A stretch of DNA of 64,000 nt from Herbidospora daliensis (GTDB lineage Bacteria; Actinomycetota; Actinomycetes; Streptosporangiales; Streptosporangiaceae): positions 1-64,000 of the forward strand of contig NZ_BBXF01000010.1 of NCBI RefSeq assembly GCF_001570585.1, read 5' to 3'. Position 1 is the stretch's first letter; each line of letters begins with the position of its first letter. The notes beneath the pieces were generated by a model. The model did not search any database and was not told where the DNA came from. It saw only the letters and a program-made list of their open reading frames with translations. This document shows, in pieces, positions 28,080 to 37,055 of the stretch. Both the position numbers and the translations under genes were made by a program.

Positions 28080-29345
28080 TCAGCGGAGGACCTTGTAGAG
28101 CGCGGTCGTCAGGGACGCGCGGCTGTCGTCCTGGTCGATCGACCACATCATCGCGCCGCCGAGGCCCTTCAGGCGGATGTAGGCCGCCTTCTCGACGAGC
28201 GAGATCGGGTCGTCGTAGGACCAGAACTCGTTGCCGTCATAGAGCCACAGGGCGCCGGTCAGCAGGTCGCGGTGGCGCTTGCCGGGCTTGTTGACGATGT
28301 CCTTGTAGTCGTCGGTGCCGTTGGCCCACTTGCCGGGGGCGGGGCCGGTGGCGGGCTTCCAGAGGCCGTTGCCGCCGGCGGTGACGCCGGTCCAGCCCTG
28401 GCCGTAGAACGGGACGCCGACGACGATCTTCTTCTTGGGGGCGCCGCGGCTCAGGTAGTCCTTCACCGTCTGGTCGACGCTGAACTTCACCGCGTTCGGG
28501 TCCTTGCGGTCGGTGAACAGGTTGCCGTTGTGGCCGGTGACCTGCTCCCACGAGCCGTGCAGGTCGTAGCCCTGGACGGTGGCGAAGTCGAGGTAGGAGA
28601 AGACCTTCTTGACCTCGAAGCCGGCGTCGATCTTGGCGGCGGCGGCGGGGAGGAAGGCGGTGAGCTCGTGCTTCTTGTTGAAGGCGTTCATCTGGCGGCG
28701 CAGCTCGGCCAGGAACAGGGTGAAGTTCTGCTTGTCCTCGGGGCGGATCACGTTGCCGACCTCGCCGGAGGAACCGGGCCACTCCCAGTCGAGGTCGATG
28801 CCGTCGAAGACGCCGGCGCCCGCGCCGGGGGCGGCGCCGGGCAGGTTGCCCTTCAGCCACAGGTCGATGCAGGAGGCGGCCAGCTTGGTGCGGGCCTCGG
28901 GGGTGACGACGGCGTCGGAGAACCACTTGGAGCCGGTCCAGCCGCCCAGCGAGATGAGGACCTTGAGGCTCGGGTACTTGGCCTTCAGCTTCTTGAGCTG
29001 GTTCATGTTGCCGGCGATGGCGCCGGTGCCGTCGTCGGCGACGCCGTCGACGCTCTGCTCGGCCGGGACGGGGCGCTGCCAGTCGGCCCACGGGTCGGCC
29101 GAGTAGCACTCGCCGCCCTGGTTGACGAAGCCGAAGGCGTAGTTGATGTGGGTGAGCTTGGCGGCGGCGCCGGTCGTCACCATGTCCTTGACGTGGTAGT
29201 TGCGGCCGTAGATGCCCCACTGGATGAAGTAGGCCACGCGCTTGTATCCCGAGCCGCCGGGCGTGGCCTGGGCGGGGGCGGGCGCGGCGGTGGCGACCAG
29301 GCCGGCCACCAGGGCTAACAGAAGGGGGGTGCGAAGTCTCGGCAC
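28080..29345 (-). CDS. secreted GH18 chitinase
   Basis: Hydrolyses beta-1,4 links in chitin outside the cell. A 421-aa preprotein with a signal peptide (MPRLRTPLLLALVAGLVATAAPAPAQA). The catalytic domain shows KVLISLGGWTGSKWF (about residue 145), the intact GH18 motif DGIDLDWEWP (about 200), QGYDLHGSW (about 285) and GAMMWSIDQDD near the end. There is no separate carbohydrate-binding module. The GTG at 29345 has GGAG about 7 nt upstream. A palindrome AGGAAAGTTTCCT lies in the promoter region. Confidence 0.93.
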   Translation of the reverse strand: MPRLRTPLLLALVAGLVATAAPAPAQATPGGSGYKRVAYFIQWGIYGRNYHVKDMVTTGAAAKLTHINYAFGFVNQGGECYSADPWADWQRPVPAEQSVDGVADDGTGAIAGNMNQLKKLKAKYPSLKVLISLGGWTGSKWFSDAVVTPEARTKLAASCIDLWLKGNLPGAAPGAGAGVFDGIDLDWEWPGSSGEVGNVIRPEDKQNFTLFLAELRRQMNAFNKKHELTAFLPAAAAKIDAGFEVKKVFSYLDFATVQGYDLHGSWEQVTGHNGNLFTDRKDPNAVKFSVDQTVKDYLSRGAPKKKIVVGVPFYGQGWTGVTAGGNGLWKPATGPAPGKWANGTDDYKDIVNKPGKRHRDLLTGALWLYDGNEFWSYDDPISLVEKAAYIRLKGLGGAMMWSIDQDDSRASLTTALYKVLR

Positions 29346-29377
29346 TGTTGTCTCCGCTGCTAGGAGGCATTTCTTAT

Positions 29378-29390
29378 AGGAAAGTTTCCT
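29378..29390. promoter_or_regulatory. palindromic operator candidate of the chitinase gene
   Basis: AGGAAAGTTTCCT is a perfect palindrome around one central base, 33 bp upstream of the chitinase GTG. Its place in the promoter suggests a sugar-responsive repressor or activator. It does not match the DasR consensus (ACTGGTCTAGACCACT). Confidence 0.5.
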
Positions 29391-29465
29391 GTAAGTTTGC
29401 CGGGATCATAAATGCGTGCGAGCGACCGCGTCAATGAACTCCCCGGCATCGGGCAGACTGGGCGG

Positions 29466-30683
29466 ATGCCCTCCGTGCTCCCCGACGGCGAACCCGTCCC
29501 CACGTCCGGTGAACTGCCGTCTTCGGCGCTCGCCACCCTGGGCGGGCGTCCGTTCGGTTTCTATGTGCACGTCCCCTTCTGCGCGAGCCGGTGCGGCTAC
29601 TGCGACTTCAACACCTACACGGCGTCGGAGCTAGGGTCCGGCGCATCACAAAGCTCTTACGCCGACACCGCGATCGAGGAGATCCGGCTGGCCCGGCGGG
29701 TGCTCGGCGACGCCGACCTGTCGGTCTCCACGGTGTTCTTCGGCGGCGGCACCCCCACGCTGCTGCCGCCCGGCGATCTGGTGCGCATCCTCAAGGCCGT
29801 CCACGAGGAGTTCGGGATCGACCACGACGCCGAGGTCACCACCGAGGCCAACCCCGAGTCGGTCGGCCCCCGCGAGCTGGCGGCCCTTCGGGAGGGCGGC
29901 ATCAACCGCATCTCCTTCGGCATGCAGAGCGCCCGCGACCACGTGCTCCAGGTGCTCGACCGCAGGCACACGCCGGGACGCGCCGCCCAGGCCGTCCACG
30001 ACGCGAAGGAGGCGGGGTTCGGCCACGTCAACCTCGACCTGATCTACGGAACGCCGGGCGAGACCGACGACGACTGGCGGGCCTCGCTCGAAGCCGCCGT
30101 CGCGGCCGGGCCCGACCACGTGTCGGCCTACTCCCTGATCGTCGAGACCGGCACCCGCCTGGCCGCCCGCATCCGCCGCGGCGACCTGCCCATGCCCGAC
30201 GACGACGTCGCCGCCGACCGCTACCTGATCGCCGACGAACTGCTCACCAAGGCCGGTTTCTCCTGGTACGAGGTCTCCAACTGGGCCACCAGCGAGAAGG
30301 CCCGCTGCCGCCACAACCTGCTCTACTGGTCGGGCGCCGACTGGTGGGGCGCCGGTCCGGGCGCCCACAGCCACGTCGGCGGGGTGCGCTGGTGGAACGT
30401 GAAGCACCCGTCGGCCTACGCCGCCCGCCTGGCCCAGGGCCACTCGCCCGCCCACGCGCGCGAGCAGACCTCGGCCGAGGAGCGCACCCTCGAACGCGTC
30501 ATGCTCGAACTGCGCCTGGTCGACGGCTACCCGCTCGACGACCTGGCCAAAGAGGTCAGGCCGGCGGCGGCCAAGGCGCTCGCCGGCGGGCTGCTCGACG
30601 TCGAGGCGTTCAAGAAGGGCCGCGCGGTGCTGACCCTCCAGGGCCGCCTGCTGGCCGACGCCGTGGTCAGGGATCTGACGTGA
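29466..30683 (+). CDS. hemW: radical SAM protein HemW (heme chaperone)
   Basis: A 405-aa radical SAM protein, formerly annotated as oxygen-independent coproporphyrinogen III oxidase. The cluster motif CASRCGYCDF (CxxxCxxC, about residue 40) includes the CxxxCxxCxF form of HemW-type proteins. FFGGGTPTLL, GINRISFGMQS and NLDLIYGTPGET follow, and the C-terminal HemN domain is present (YEVSNWA, CRHNLLYWSGADWWGAGPGAHSH). ATG 29466 is preceded by CAGACT with a 6-nt gap, a leaderless-type start. Its 3' end overlaps the convergent DUF3097 gene by 17 bp. Confidence 0.92.
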   Translation: MPSVLPDGEPVPTSGELPSSALATLGGRPFGFYVHVPFCASRCGYCDFNTYTASELGSGASQSSYADTAIEEIRLARRVLGDADLSVSTVFFGGGTPTLLPPGDLVRILKAVHEEFGIDHDAEVTTEANPESVGPRELAALREGGINRISFGMQSARDHVLQVLDRRHTPGRAAQAVHDAKEAGFGHVNLDLIYGTPGETDDDWRASLEAAVAAGPDHVSAYSLIVETGTRLAARIRRGDLPMPDDDVAADRYLIADELLTKAGFSWYEVSNWATSEKARCRHNLLYWSGADWWGAGPGAHSHVGGVRWWNVKHPSAYAARLAQGHSPAHAREQTSAEERTLERVMLELRLVDGYPLDDLAKEVRPAAAKALAGGLLDVEAFKKGRAVLTLQGRLLADAVVRDLT

Positions 30684-31473
30684 CGAAGTCGATGAGCTCC
30701 TCGACCCGGCCCAGCAACTCGGGCTCCAGGTCGGCGTAGCTGTTCACCCGGCCGAGGATGTGCCGCCAGGCGTCGGGCGGCTCCATCCGCCAGCCCAGCG
30801 CGGCGATCACGCCCTCTTTCCACGGGATCCCGCGCGGCACCTGCGGCCACGCCCCGATGCCCAGCACGGCGGGCTTGACCGCCTGCCAGACGTCCACGAA
30901 CGGATGGCCCGCCACCAGCACGTGGGGGCCCGTCACCTGCGCGGCGATCCGGCTCTCCTTCGAACCGGCGACGAGATGGTCGACCAGCACGCCGAGCCGC
31001 CGGCCGGGTTCGGGGCCGAACTCGGCGACGATCTCGGGCAGGTGGTCAACGCCTTCGAGGTACTCGACGACCACGCCCTCCACCCGGAGGTCGTGGCCCC
31101 AGATCTTCTCCACGAGCGCGGCGTCGTGCACGCCCTCGACGTAGATCCGGCTCTCCTTGGCGACCCGGGCCTTCAGGCCCTCGACCGCGATGGAGCCCGA
31201 GGCGCTGCGCTTCGGGCCCTTCGGTCCGGCCTGGGGGCGGACGAGCGTGACGGGCCTGCCCTCCAGGAGGAAGGCGGCGGGTTCCATGGGGAACAACCGT
31301 CGCCGCCCGAACCGGTCTTCCAGGGTGACGGCCTCCTTGTCGCAGGCCACCACCGCCCCGCAGAACCCGTCGTCGGCCCACTCGACCACGAGGTCGAGCT
31401 CGGCTGGGATCTGCGGGATCGTCCCCTTCTTGGGGCGCCGCCAGTCTCCGGAGAGCACGTCCCGCTCGTACAT
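30667..31473 (-). CDS. DUF3097 family protein
   Basis: A 268-aa actinobacterial protein of the DUF3097 family, consistently found beside hemW and hrcA. The N-terminal part (MYERDVLSGDWRRPKKGTIPQIPAE) is followed by a TOPRIM-like segment (ESRIYVEGVHDAALVEKIWGHDLR, about residue 108, then LGVLVDHLVAGSKESRIA). The acidic residues suggest a metal-dependent nucleic-acid role, but the function is not established. Length is typical. Confidence 0.85.
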   Translation of the reverse strand: MYERDVLSGDWRRPKKGTIPQIPAELDLVVEWADDGFCGAVVACDKEAVTLEDRFGRRRLFPMEPAAFLLEGRPVTLVRPQAGPKGPKRSASGSIAVEGLKARVAKESRIYVEGVHDAALVEKIWGHDLRVEGVVVEYLEGVDHLPEIVAEFGPEPGRRLGVLVDHLVAGSKESRIAAQVTGPHVLVAGHPFVDVWQAVKPAVLGIGAWPQVPRGIPWKEGVIAALGWRMEPPDAWRHILGRVNSYADLEPELLGRVEELIDFVTSDP

Positions 31474-31483
31474 GCCGCGAACG

Positions 31484-32146
31484 TTAGTACATCCCCATCA
31501 TCCGGCGGCGGGCCCGGCCGCGCCGCACCAGCACCACGATCGTCACGATCACGGCGATCAGGAAACCAAGGCCGGGCAGGATGACCAGCGCGGCCAGGCC
31601 ACCCACCAGCCCGCCCGCCGCGTCGGCGGTGACGGCCGACAGCAGCTGCTTGCCGACGCCGAACGTGACGCCCTCGCCGTCGCAGGCGACCTGGTACTCG
31701 CCCTTGGCCGGGACGCCGATCGTGAAGAGCATCTCCCACTCGGTGCCGTCGTAGGTGAGGGTCTGCGAGCCGGCCGCCTTGTCGAGGGTGATCTGCCGGC
31801 TCGGGTCCGCGCCGGTGACCTGGCACTGGACGTCGGTGGGCTGCCCGGCGGCGGCCCAGATGGCGGGGCTGTCGGCCGGGTCGATGGTCACCTTGACGGT
31901 CTCGCCGCCCTGGAACGACGACGACGGGGCGATCTCGCCGATGTTGGCGATGGTCGAGCCGACGCCCGCGGCGAAGAGCACGCCGCCGACGACGAGCGTG
32001 ACCAGGAAGAAGACCCAGGACAACACGATCCAGAGGATCCGGGGGCGGATGGGCCCCTGCGGCGGCGGGCCGCCGTAGGGGGACTGGGGGGCGCCGTAAT
32101 AGGGGTGGGGCTGCTGGCCATAGTTCTGGCCATATTGAGCGGTCAT
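31484..32146 (-). CDS. two-helix membrane protein, unknown function
   Basis: A 220-aa protein. A Gly/Pro/Tyr-rich cytoplasmic N-terminus (YGQNYGQQPHPYYGAPQ...) precedes a membrane helix (ILWIVLSWVFFLVTLVVGGVLF). An extracytoplasmic domain of about 110 residues with two cysteines (VQCQ, VACDG) follows, then a second helix (LVILPGLGFLIAVIVTIVVLV) and a basic tail. The start could be ATG 32146 or 32155 (three residues longer); neither has a clear Shine-Dalgarno. Function unknown. Confidence 0.7.
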   Translation of the reverse strand: MTAQYGQNYGQQPHPYYGAPQSPYGGPPPQGPIRPRILWIVLSWVFFLVTLVVGGVLFAAGVGSTIANIGEIAPSSSFQGGETVKVTIDPADSPAIWAAAGQPTDVQCQVTGADPSRQITLDKAAGSQTLTYDGTEWEMLFTIGVPAKGEYQVACDGEGVTFGVGKQLLSAVTADAAGGLVGGLAALVILPGLGFLIAVIVTIVVLVRRGRARRRMMGMY

Positions 32147-32247
32147 GAGGGACATTGTGTGGAATGCGACTTGCGACGTATTTGCAGTCGGCTTGTTCCC
32201 CTCGTGCCCGACTGTGTTATCGCACCCCGGGGACGGTGGCCGTACAC

Positions 32248-32274
32248 TTGGCACTCGGGAACACAGAGTGCCAG
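32248..32274. promoter_or_regulatory. CIRCE element (HrcA operator)
   Basis: TTGGCACTC-N9-GAGTGCCAG matches the CIRCE consensus TTAGCACTC-N9-GAGTGCTAA, with compensating G/C changes that keep the arms paired. It ends 12 bp before the hrcA GTG. HrcA binding here would repress hrcA-dnaJ at normal temperature. Confidence 0.92.
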
Positions 32275-32286
32275 GGAGGTGAGAAC

Positions 32287-33300
32287 GTGCTTGACGACCG
32301 GAAGCTGGCGGTGCTGCGGGCGATCGTCGAAGACTACGTCTCCACCAACGAGCCCGTGGGTTCCAAGGCGCTGGCCGACCGGCACAACCTCGGAGTCTCG
32401 CCGGCCACCATCCGCAACGACATGGCGGCCCTCGAAGACGGCGGCTACATCCACCAGCCCCACACGAGCGCGGGGCGGGTGCCGACCGACAAGGGCTACC
32501 GGTTGTTCGTCGACCGGCTGTCCCAGGTCAAGCCCCTCTCGGGCGCCGAACGGCGGGCCATCGAGACCTTCCTGGCCGGCGCGATCGACCTCGACGAGAT
32601 CGTCATGCGGACCGTCAGGCTGCTCGCGCAGCTGACCCGCCACGTCGCGGTCGTGCAGTATCCCTCGCTGACCCGCTCGACGGTCCGGCACGTGGAGATC
32701 GTGCCGCTGGCCGACCGGCGGGTCATGCTGGTCCTGATCACCAACACCGGCCGCGTCGAGCAGCGGGTGGTCGATCTGCCCGAGGTCATCGCCGACGACC
32801 GGGTGTCCCACCTGCGCGCCGTGCTCAACACGGCGCTCGACGGCTGCGGGCTGGCCCAGGTCCCCGAGACCGTGGCCGCGCTGCCCGAGCGGCTGTCCCC
32901 CGAAGACCGGCCGGCGGCCGCCACGATCCTCTCGGTGATCCTGGAGACGCTGGTCGAACGGCACGAAGAGAAGATCGTGTTCGCCGGGGCCGCCAACCTC
33001 GCCGCCGCCGATTTCACCATCGGCCTGCGCGACGTGCTGGAGGCCCTGGAGGAGCAGGTCGTCCTGATGCGCCTCCTCGGCGAGACCGACGACCTGTCCG
33101 AGCTGACCGTCCGGATCGGCTCGGAGAACCCCTACACCGGTCTGCGCGGCACCTCGATCGTGGCCGCCGGATACGGCTCGGGAGACAAGGAACTGGCCCG
33201 GCTCGGAGTGCTGGGCCCGACGCGAATGGATTATCCGGTGACGATGGGTGCGGTGCGCGCGGTCGCGCGCTATGTCGGCCAGATCCTGGCGGGGTCATAA
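32287..33300 (+). CDS. hrcA: heat-inducible transcription repressor HrcA
   Basis: A 337-aa repressor of class I heat-shock genes. It has a winged-helix N-terminus ([59 protein letters not shown]) and the family C-terminal domain ending [23 protein letters not shown] 32287 has GGGAGGTG just upstream and lies directly behind the CIRCE element. dnaJ begins with the next base after its stop, so the two are one operon. Confidence 0.96.
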   Translation: MLDDRKLAVLRAIVEDYVSTNEPVGSKALADRHNLGVSPATIRNDMAALEDGGYIHQPHTSAGRVPTDKGYRLFVDRLSQVKPLSGAERRAIETFLAGAIDLDEIVMRTVRLLAQLTRHVAVVQYPSLTRSTVRHVEIVPLADRRVMLVLITNTGRVEQRVVDLPEVIADDRVSHLRAVLNTALDGCGLAQVPETVAALPERLSPEDRPAAATILSVILETLVERHEEKIVFAGAANLAAADFTIGLRDVLEALEEQVVLMRLLGETDDLSELTVRIGSENPYTGLRGTSIVAAGYGSGDKELARLGVLGPTRMDYPVTMGAVRAVARYVGQILAGS

Positions 33301-34428
33301 GTGGCCAAGGACTATTACGCCACCCTCGGCGTACGCCGCGACGCGAGCCAGGAAGAGATCAAGAAGGCCTACCGCCGGCTGGCCCGTGAACTGCATCCCG
33401 ACGTCAACCCCGACCCGGCGACGCAGGAGCGCTTCAAGGAGATCACCGCGGCCTACGAGGTGCTCTCCGACCCCCAGAAGCGCCAGATGCACGACATGGG
33501 CGGCGACCCCTTCGGGGGCGCGGGCGGCGGCGCCGGTTTCGGCGCGGGCTTCCCCTTCAGCGACATCATGGACGCCTTCTTCGGCACGGCCTCCGCCTCG
33601 CGCGGCCCCCGGTCGCGGGCCCGCCGGGGCCGCAACGCGACGATCCGGGTCGAGCTCGACCTGGCCGAGTCGGGTTTCGGCACCACCCGCGAGCTCGTGG
33701 TCGACACCGCGATCCTGTGCGAGGTCTGCCAGGGCTCCGGCGCCGCCGCCGGCACCCACCCCGACACCTGCGACATGTGCCACGGCCGGGGCGAGGTCTC
33801 CCAGGTGACCCGCTCGTTCCTGGGCCAGGTCATGACCTCCCGCCCGTGCCCCCAGTGCGGCGGCTTCGGCAGCGTCATCCGCCACCCCTGCCAGGAGTGC
33901 TCCGGCGACGGCCGCGTGCGCACCCGCCGGACCATCAAGGTCCGCATCCCGGCGGGCGTCGAAGACGGCACCCACATCCAGCTCGCGGGCGAGGGCGAGG
34001 TCGGCCCCGGCGGCGGCCCGCCCGGCGACCTGTTCCTGGAGATCGTCGAGCGTCCCCACCCGACGTTCGAACGCCGCGGCGACGACCTCCACTGCACCGT
34101 CTCGATCCCGATGACCGCCGCCGCCCTGGGCACCTCCCTGACCATGGAGACCCTCGACGGCCCCGAGCAGATCGACGTCCGCCCCGGCACCCAGTCGGGC
34201 CAGGTCATCCCGCTCTACGCGCGGGGTGTGCAGCGCCTCAACGAGACCGGCCGGGGCGACCTGCTGATCCACGTCAACGTCGAGACCCCGCTGAAGCTCG
34301 ACCCCGAGCAGGAGGAACTGCTCCGCAAGTTGTCCCAGCTGCGCGGTGAGGAGCGCCCGCCCGGCAAGTTCGCCCCGGGCCAGCAGGGCTTCTTCTCCCG
34401 CCTGAAGGACGCGTTCAACGGCCGATGA
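33301..34428 (+). CDS. dnaJ: chaperone DnaJ (zinc-finger type)
   Basis: Hsp40 co-chaperone that stimulates DnaK ATPase. A 375-aa protein with a J domain ([15 protein letters not shown] motif about residue 33), a Gly/Phe region (33500-33600), four zinc motifs ([32 protein letters not shown]) and the C-terminal substrate domain. GTG start immediately after the hrcA TAA. It is the HrcA-linked DnaJ copy; actinomycetes usually have another with dnaK. Confidence 0.96.
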   Translation: MAKDYYATLGVRRDASQEEIKKAYRRLARELHPDVNPDPATQERFKEITAAYEVLSDPQKRQMHDMGGDPFGGAGGGAGFGAGFPFSDIMDAFFGTASASRGPRSRARRGRNATIRVELDLAESGFGTTRELVVDTAILCEVCQGSGAAAGTHPDTCDMCHGRGEVSQVTRSFLGQVMTSRPCPQCGGFGSVIRHPCQECSGDGRVRTRRTIKVRIPAGVEDGTHIQLAGEGEVGPGGGPPGDLFLEIVERPHPTFERRGDDLHCTVSIPMTAAALGTSLTMETLDGPEQIDVRPGTQSGQVIPLYARGVQRLNETGRGDLLIHVNVETPLKLDPEQEELLRKLSQLRGEERPPGKFAPGQQGFFSRLKDAFNGR

Positions 34429-35150
34429 CCGTCCCCGTCTTCCTGGGTGAGGTCACCCCGGGCCCGCGCCTGACCCTGGCCGGGCCCGAGGGCCGCCACG
34501 CGGCGGCCGTGCGCCGCATCACGGCGGGCGAGCGCGTCGACGTGACCGACGGCGCGGGCCGGGTGGCCGAGTGCGCGGTCGACCACGCCGGCAAGGACCA
34601 CCTCGACCTCACGGTCCTGCGCGTGTACGACATCCCGCCCCCCTCGCCGCGCCTGGTGGTCGTGCAGGGCCTGCCGAAGGGCGATCGGGGCGAACTGGCC
34701 GTCGAGATGATGACCGAGGCCGGGGTCGACGCGATCGTGCCCTGGTCGGCGTCCCGGTCGATCACCCAGTGGAAGGGCGAGCGCGCGGCCAAGTCGCTGG
34801 CCCGCTGGCGCTCCACCGCGCGTGAGGCGGGCAAGCAGGCCCGGCGTTTCCACCTGCCCGAGGTCCTCGAACCCGCCTCCACCAACCAGGTGGCGGCGCT
34901 GCTCGAATCGGCCGCGCTGGCCGTGGTGCTCCACGAGGAGGCGGCCGAGCCGCTTTCGCGCGTCGACCTGCCCGAGAAGGGCGACATCGTCGTGGTGGTG
35001 GGCCCCGAGGGCGGCGTGTCCGACGACGAGATCACCCGCTTCCGGGAGGCCGGGGCGCTCCCGGCCCTCCTGGGCCCGACGGTGCTGCGCACCTCGACGG
35101 CCGGGGTCGCGGCGGCGGCGGTCCTGCTGACCCGCACCGGCCGCTGGTAG
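34425..35150 (+). CDS. rsmE: 16S rRNA (uracil(1498)-N(3))-methyltransferase
   Basis: A SPOUT-family enzyme that methylates U1498 of 16S rRNA. The 241-aa protein has an N-terminal PUA-like part ([22 protein letters not shown]), then [31 protein letters not shown] and the knot region [16 protein letters not shown] with [12 protein letters not shown]. Its ATG overlaps the dnaJ TGA by 4 bp, so it is translationally coupled in the hrcA operon. Confidence 0.93.
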   Translation: MTVPVFLGEVTPGPRLTLAGPEGRHAAAVRRITAGERVDVTDGAGRVAECAVDHAGKDHLDLTVLRVYDIPPPSPRLVVVQGLPKGDRGELAVEMMTEAGVDAIVPWSASRSITQWKGERAAKSLARWRSTAREAGKQARRFHLPEVLEPASTNQVAALLESAALAVVLHEEAAEPLSRVDLPEKGDIVVVVGPEGGVSDDEITRFREAGALPALLGPTVLRTSTAGVAAAAVLLTRTGRW

Positions 35151-35152
35151 AG

Positions 35153-35205
35153 CGAAGCGGGCCTCCCCGGAGTGCGCTTGGCACGTTCCGGAAAGGCCCG
35201 CTTCG
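35153..35205. terminator. bidirectional terminator between convergent genes
   Basis: CGAAGCGGGCCT (35153-35164) pairs with AGGCCCGCTTCG (35194-35205), with an inner CCGGA/TCCGG stem. It sits between the rsmE stop and the stop of the convergent membrane-protein gene, so it can serve both. Confidence 0.8.
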
Positions 35206-35212
35206 AAAAGGC

Positions 35213-35923
35213 TTACGACGCCGGGGTCGAGACCTCCACCGTCGACGGCGTCACCGCGGGAGACGGGTCGGGCGTCGGCGTGGGGCAGTCGTCGCCGCAC
35301 CCGGTCGGGGCGGGGCTGGGGGAGTCGGCCGTCGGCGTCGGCGACGGCTTCGTCGGGGACTTGGTCCCGCTCGGGTTGGGCTTGCTCGTCGGTCCCGAGG
35401 TCGGGTTGGCCTCCTGCGTCGGGCACTTCGCCGCGACGGCCGGGTCGGGGGCCGGGGTCGGCTCCGGGGTGACGCACGGGTCGGACGACGGCTCGGGCGG
35501 CGGCGCGGCGGCGGGCTGCGACGGCGCGGACGAGGTCGCCGGCGGCGTCGTCTCGGGGGCCCGGGTGGGGTTCTGGGTGGTGATCGAGATCCCGGGCTCG
35601 TCTTGGGTCGGCGGCGGCTGGGCGGTCGAGCCGGCGCTCGGCAGCTCGCCGGCCGGGGTCTGCTCGGTTCCGGTTCCGTTGCCCACGAAGTCGACGCCCA
35701 CGTTCTCGCGTATTCCGGGAACGGTGACGACCACGATTCCGGCCACCAGGGCGGCGGCGGCCACGGACGCACCTATGCGCCACCACAACAGACCGCGGAG
35801 GCCGCGGTTGTCGATGCGGTGGCGGATGATCTCCAGTCCGTCGGGAGACGGCACGACCGAGTCCGCCTCCGCGCGCATCACACGGCGGAGGAGGTCGCCG
35901 TGCTCGTCGGGGGGGATGGTCAT
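35213..35923 (-). CDS. membrane protein with Pro/Thr-rich external tail, sigma-factor partner
   Basis: A 236-aa protein. The short cytoplasmic part (HGDLLRRVMRAEADSVVPSPDGLEIIRHRI) is followed by one membrane helix (IGASVAAAALVAGIVVVTV, about residues 52-70) and a roughly 160-residue low-complexity external region rich in Pro, Thr and Ser with four cysteines. The ATG overlaps the sigma-factor stop by 4 bp, so it is a likely regulator or anti-sigma-like partner. No zinc-binding anti-sigma HxxxCxxC motif is visible, so that role is inferred from context only. Confidence 0.65.
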   Translation of the reverse strand: MTIPPDEHGDLLRRVMRAEADSVVPSPDGLEIIRHRIDNRGLRGLLWWRIGASVAAAALVAGIVVVTVPGIRENVGVDFVGNGTGTEQTPAGELPSAGSTAQPPPTQDEPGISITTQNPTRAPETTPPATSSAPSQPAAAPPPEPSSDPCVTPEPTPAPDPAVAAKCPTQEANPTSGPTSKPNPSGTKSPTKPSPTPTADSPSPAPTGCGDDCPTPTPDPSPAVTPSTVEVSTPAS

Positions 35924-36525
35924 GAGAACTTCTCCAGCACTTGACGTAATGAGGCCATGCCTCTGGCGGTGTGACTCTTCACCGCGCCTTTGGAGATGCC
36001 CATGGCGTGGGCGATCTCGGCCTCGGAAAGGTCGCCGTAGTAGCGCAGGACCAGCGCTTCGCGCTGCCGCTGGGGCAGGGCGCGCAGCGCCTCGATCACC
36101 GCGGTGCGCTCGAGTTCGCCGATGGCGCCGTTTTCGGCACTCGGCGCGTCGGGGAGGCCCTTGGGGGCGTACTTCTCCACGACGGCTCGATGACGCAGCA
36201 CGGAGCGCGAACGGTTGACGACCGACTGTCGCAGGTACGCAAGTGCCTTGTCGGGATCGCGCAGCCTGCGCCAGGCGCCATGGATGGCGACGAACGCGTC
36301 CTGCACGACTTCTTCGGCGCTGGCCACATCGCGGACCAGCAGCACCGCGAGACGCACCAGTGACCGATAGTGGGCGCTGTAAAGCGCCGTAACGGCCATG
36401 TCGGCATCCCACCCGACCGGCACCGTGCCCAGCGACCTGTCGGCCACGAGGGTCTCGGTGGTCACATCAGTAGGACGCTCGTCCTTGCCAGGGGGTTTAC
36501 GTTCTTCCGAATCATTAGGGGGCAT
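35920..36525 (-). CDS. SigE-family (ECF-type) RNA polymerase sigma factor
   Basis: A 201-aa sigma factor with region 2 (LYSAHYRSLVRLAVLLVRDVASAEEVVQDAFVAIH) and region 4 (LRALPQRQREALVLRYYGDLSEAEIAHAMGISKGAVKSHTARGMASL). It belongs to the actinobacterial SigE-like group that usually sits with a membrane protein, as here. The first 40 residues are an unstructured Pro/Asp/Thr-rich extension. It is divergent from the HIT gene. Confidence 0.88.
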   Translation of the reverse strand: MPPNDSEERKPPGKDERPTDVTTETLVADRSLGTVPVGWDADMAVTALYSAHYRSLVRLAVLLVRDVASAEEVVQDAFVAIHGAWRRLRDPDKALAYLRQSVVNRSRSVLRHRAVVEKYAPKGLPDAPSAENGAIGELERTAVIEALRALPQRQREALVLRYYGDLSEAEIAHAMGISKGAVKSHTARGMASLRQVLEKFS

Positions 36526-36654
36526 GACCCAGTTGTGTCCTCGCCCGACACAGGGGATTGGTTGACGGTGCAGTCTCGCACATAAACCCTATCCGGGCAG
36601 ATCTTTGCACGGGACATTCCGGGGATTACCGATTGGCAACGCTAGGCTTCCCCC

Positions 36655-36996
36655 GTGAAGAATGAGTGCCTGTTCTGCGCAATCGTGGCTCGTGAGATAC
36701 CCGCGACGGTCGTGTACGAGACCGACACCACCCTTGCCTTCCGTGACATCAATCCCCATGCCCCCACACATGTTCTGGTCGTACCGAAAAACCATGTGCG
36801 CGACGCGGGGGAACTGGCGGAGGCTGGGCTCGCCGACGACGTGATCAAAACGGCGAAGGCCGTAGCGGTCGCCGAAGGCATCGCCGAGTCCGGTTACCGG
36901 CTGGTCCTGAACACCGGGCCCGACTCGGGGCAGAGCGTCTTCCACGCCCATCTCCACCTGCTGGGCGGGGCGCCGCTGACGCTCCAGATGGGGTAG
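36655..36996 (+). CDS. HIT-family nucleotide hydrolase
   Basis: A 113-aa HIT protein (HinT/PKCI type), which hydrolyses nucleoside phosphoramidates or related nucleotides. Key features are CLFCAIVAREIPATVVYE at the start, HVLVVPKNHV, and the catalytic histidine triad HAHLHLL (about residue 98). The GTG start follows TAGGCT with 6 nt between, a leaderless promoter arrangement. It precedes phoH, the usual actinobacterial order. Confidence 0.93.
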   Translation: MKNECLFCAIVAREIPATVVYETDTTLAFRDINPHAPTHVLVVPKNHVRDAGELAEAGLADDVIKTAKAVAVAEGIAESGYRLVLNTGPDSGQSVFHAHLHLLGGAPLTLQMG

Positions 36997-37055
36997 CGGA
37001 CGGCTACCATTGACAGCGGTTAATAGGGAGGCGAGCAGGCCCGACGAGGCCGCCC

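Noticed and set aside
28011-29318. 435-aa plus-strand frame opposite the chitinase
   Set aside because: Val/Gly/Ala-rich antisense frame. The minus strand encodes an unmistakable GH18 enzyme with a signal peptide.
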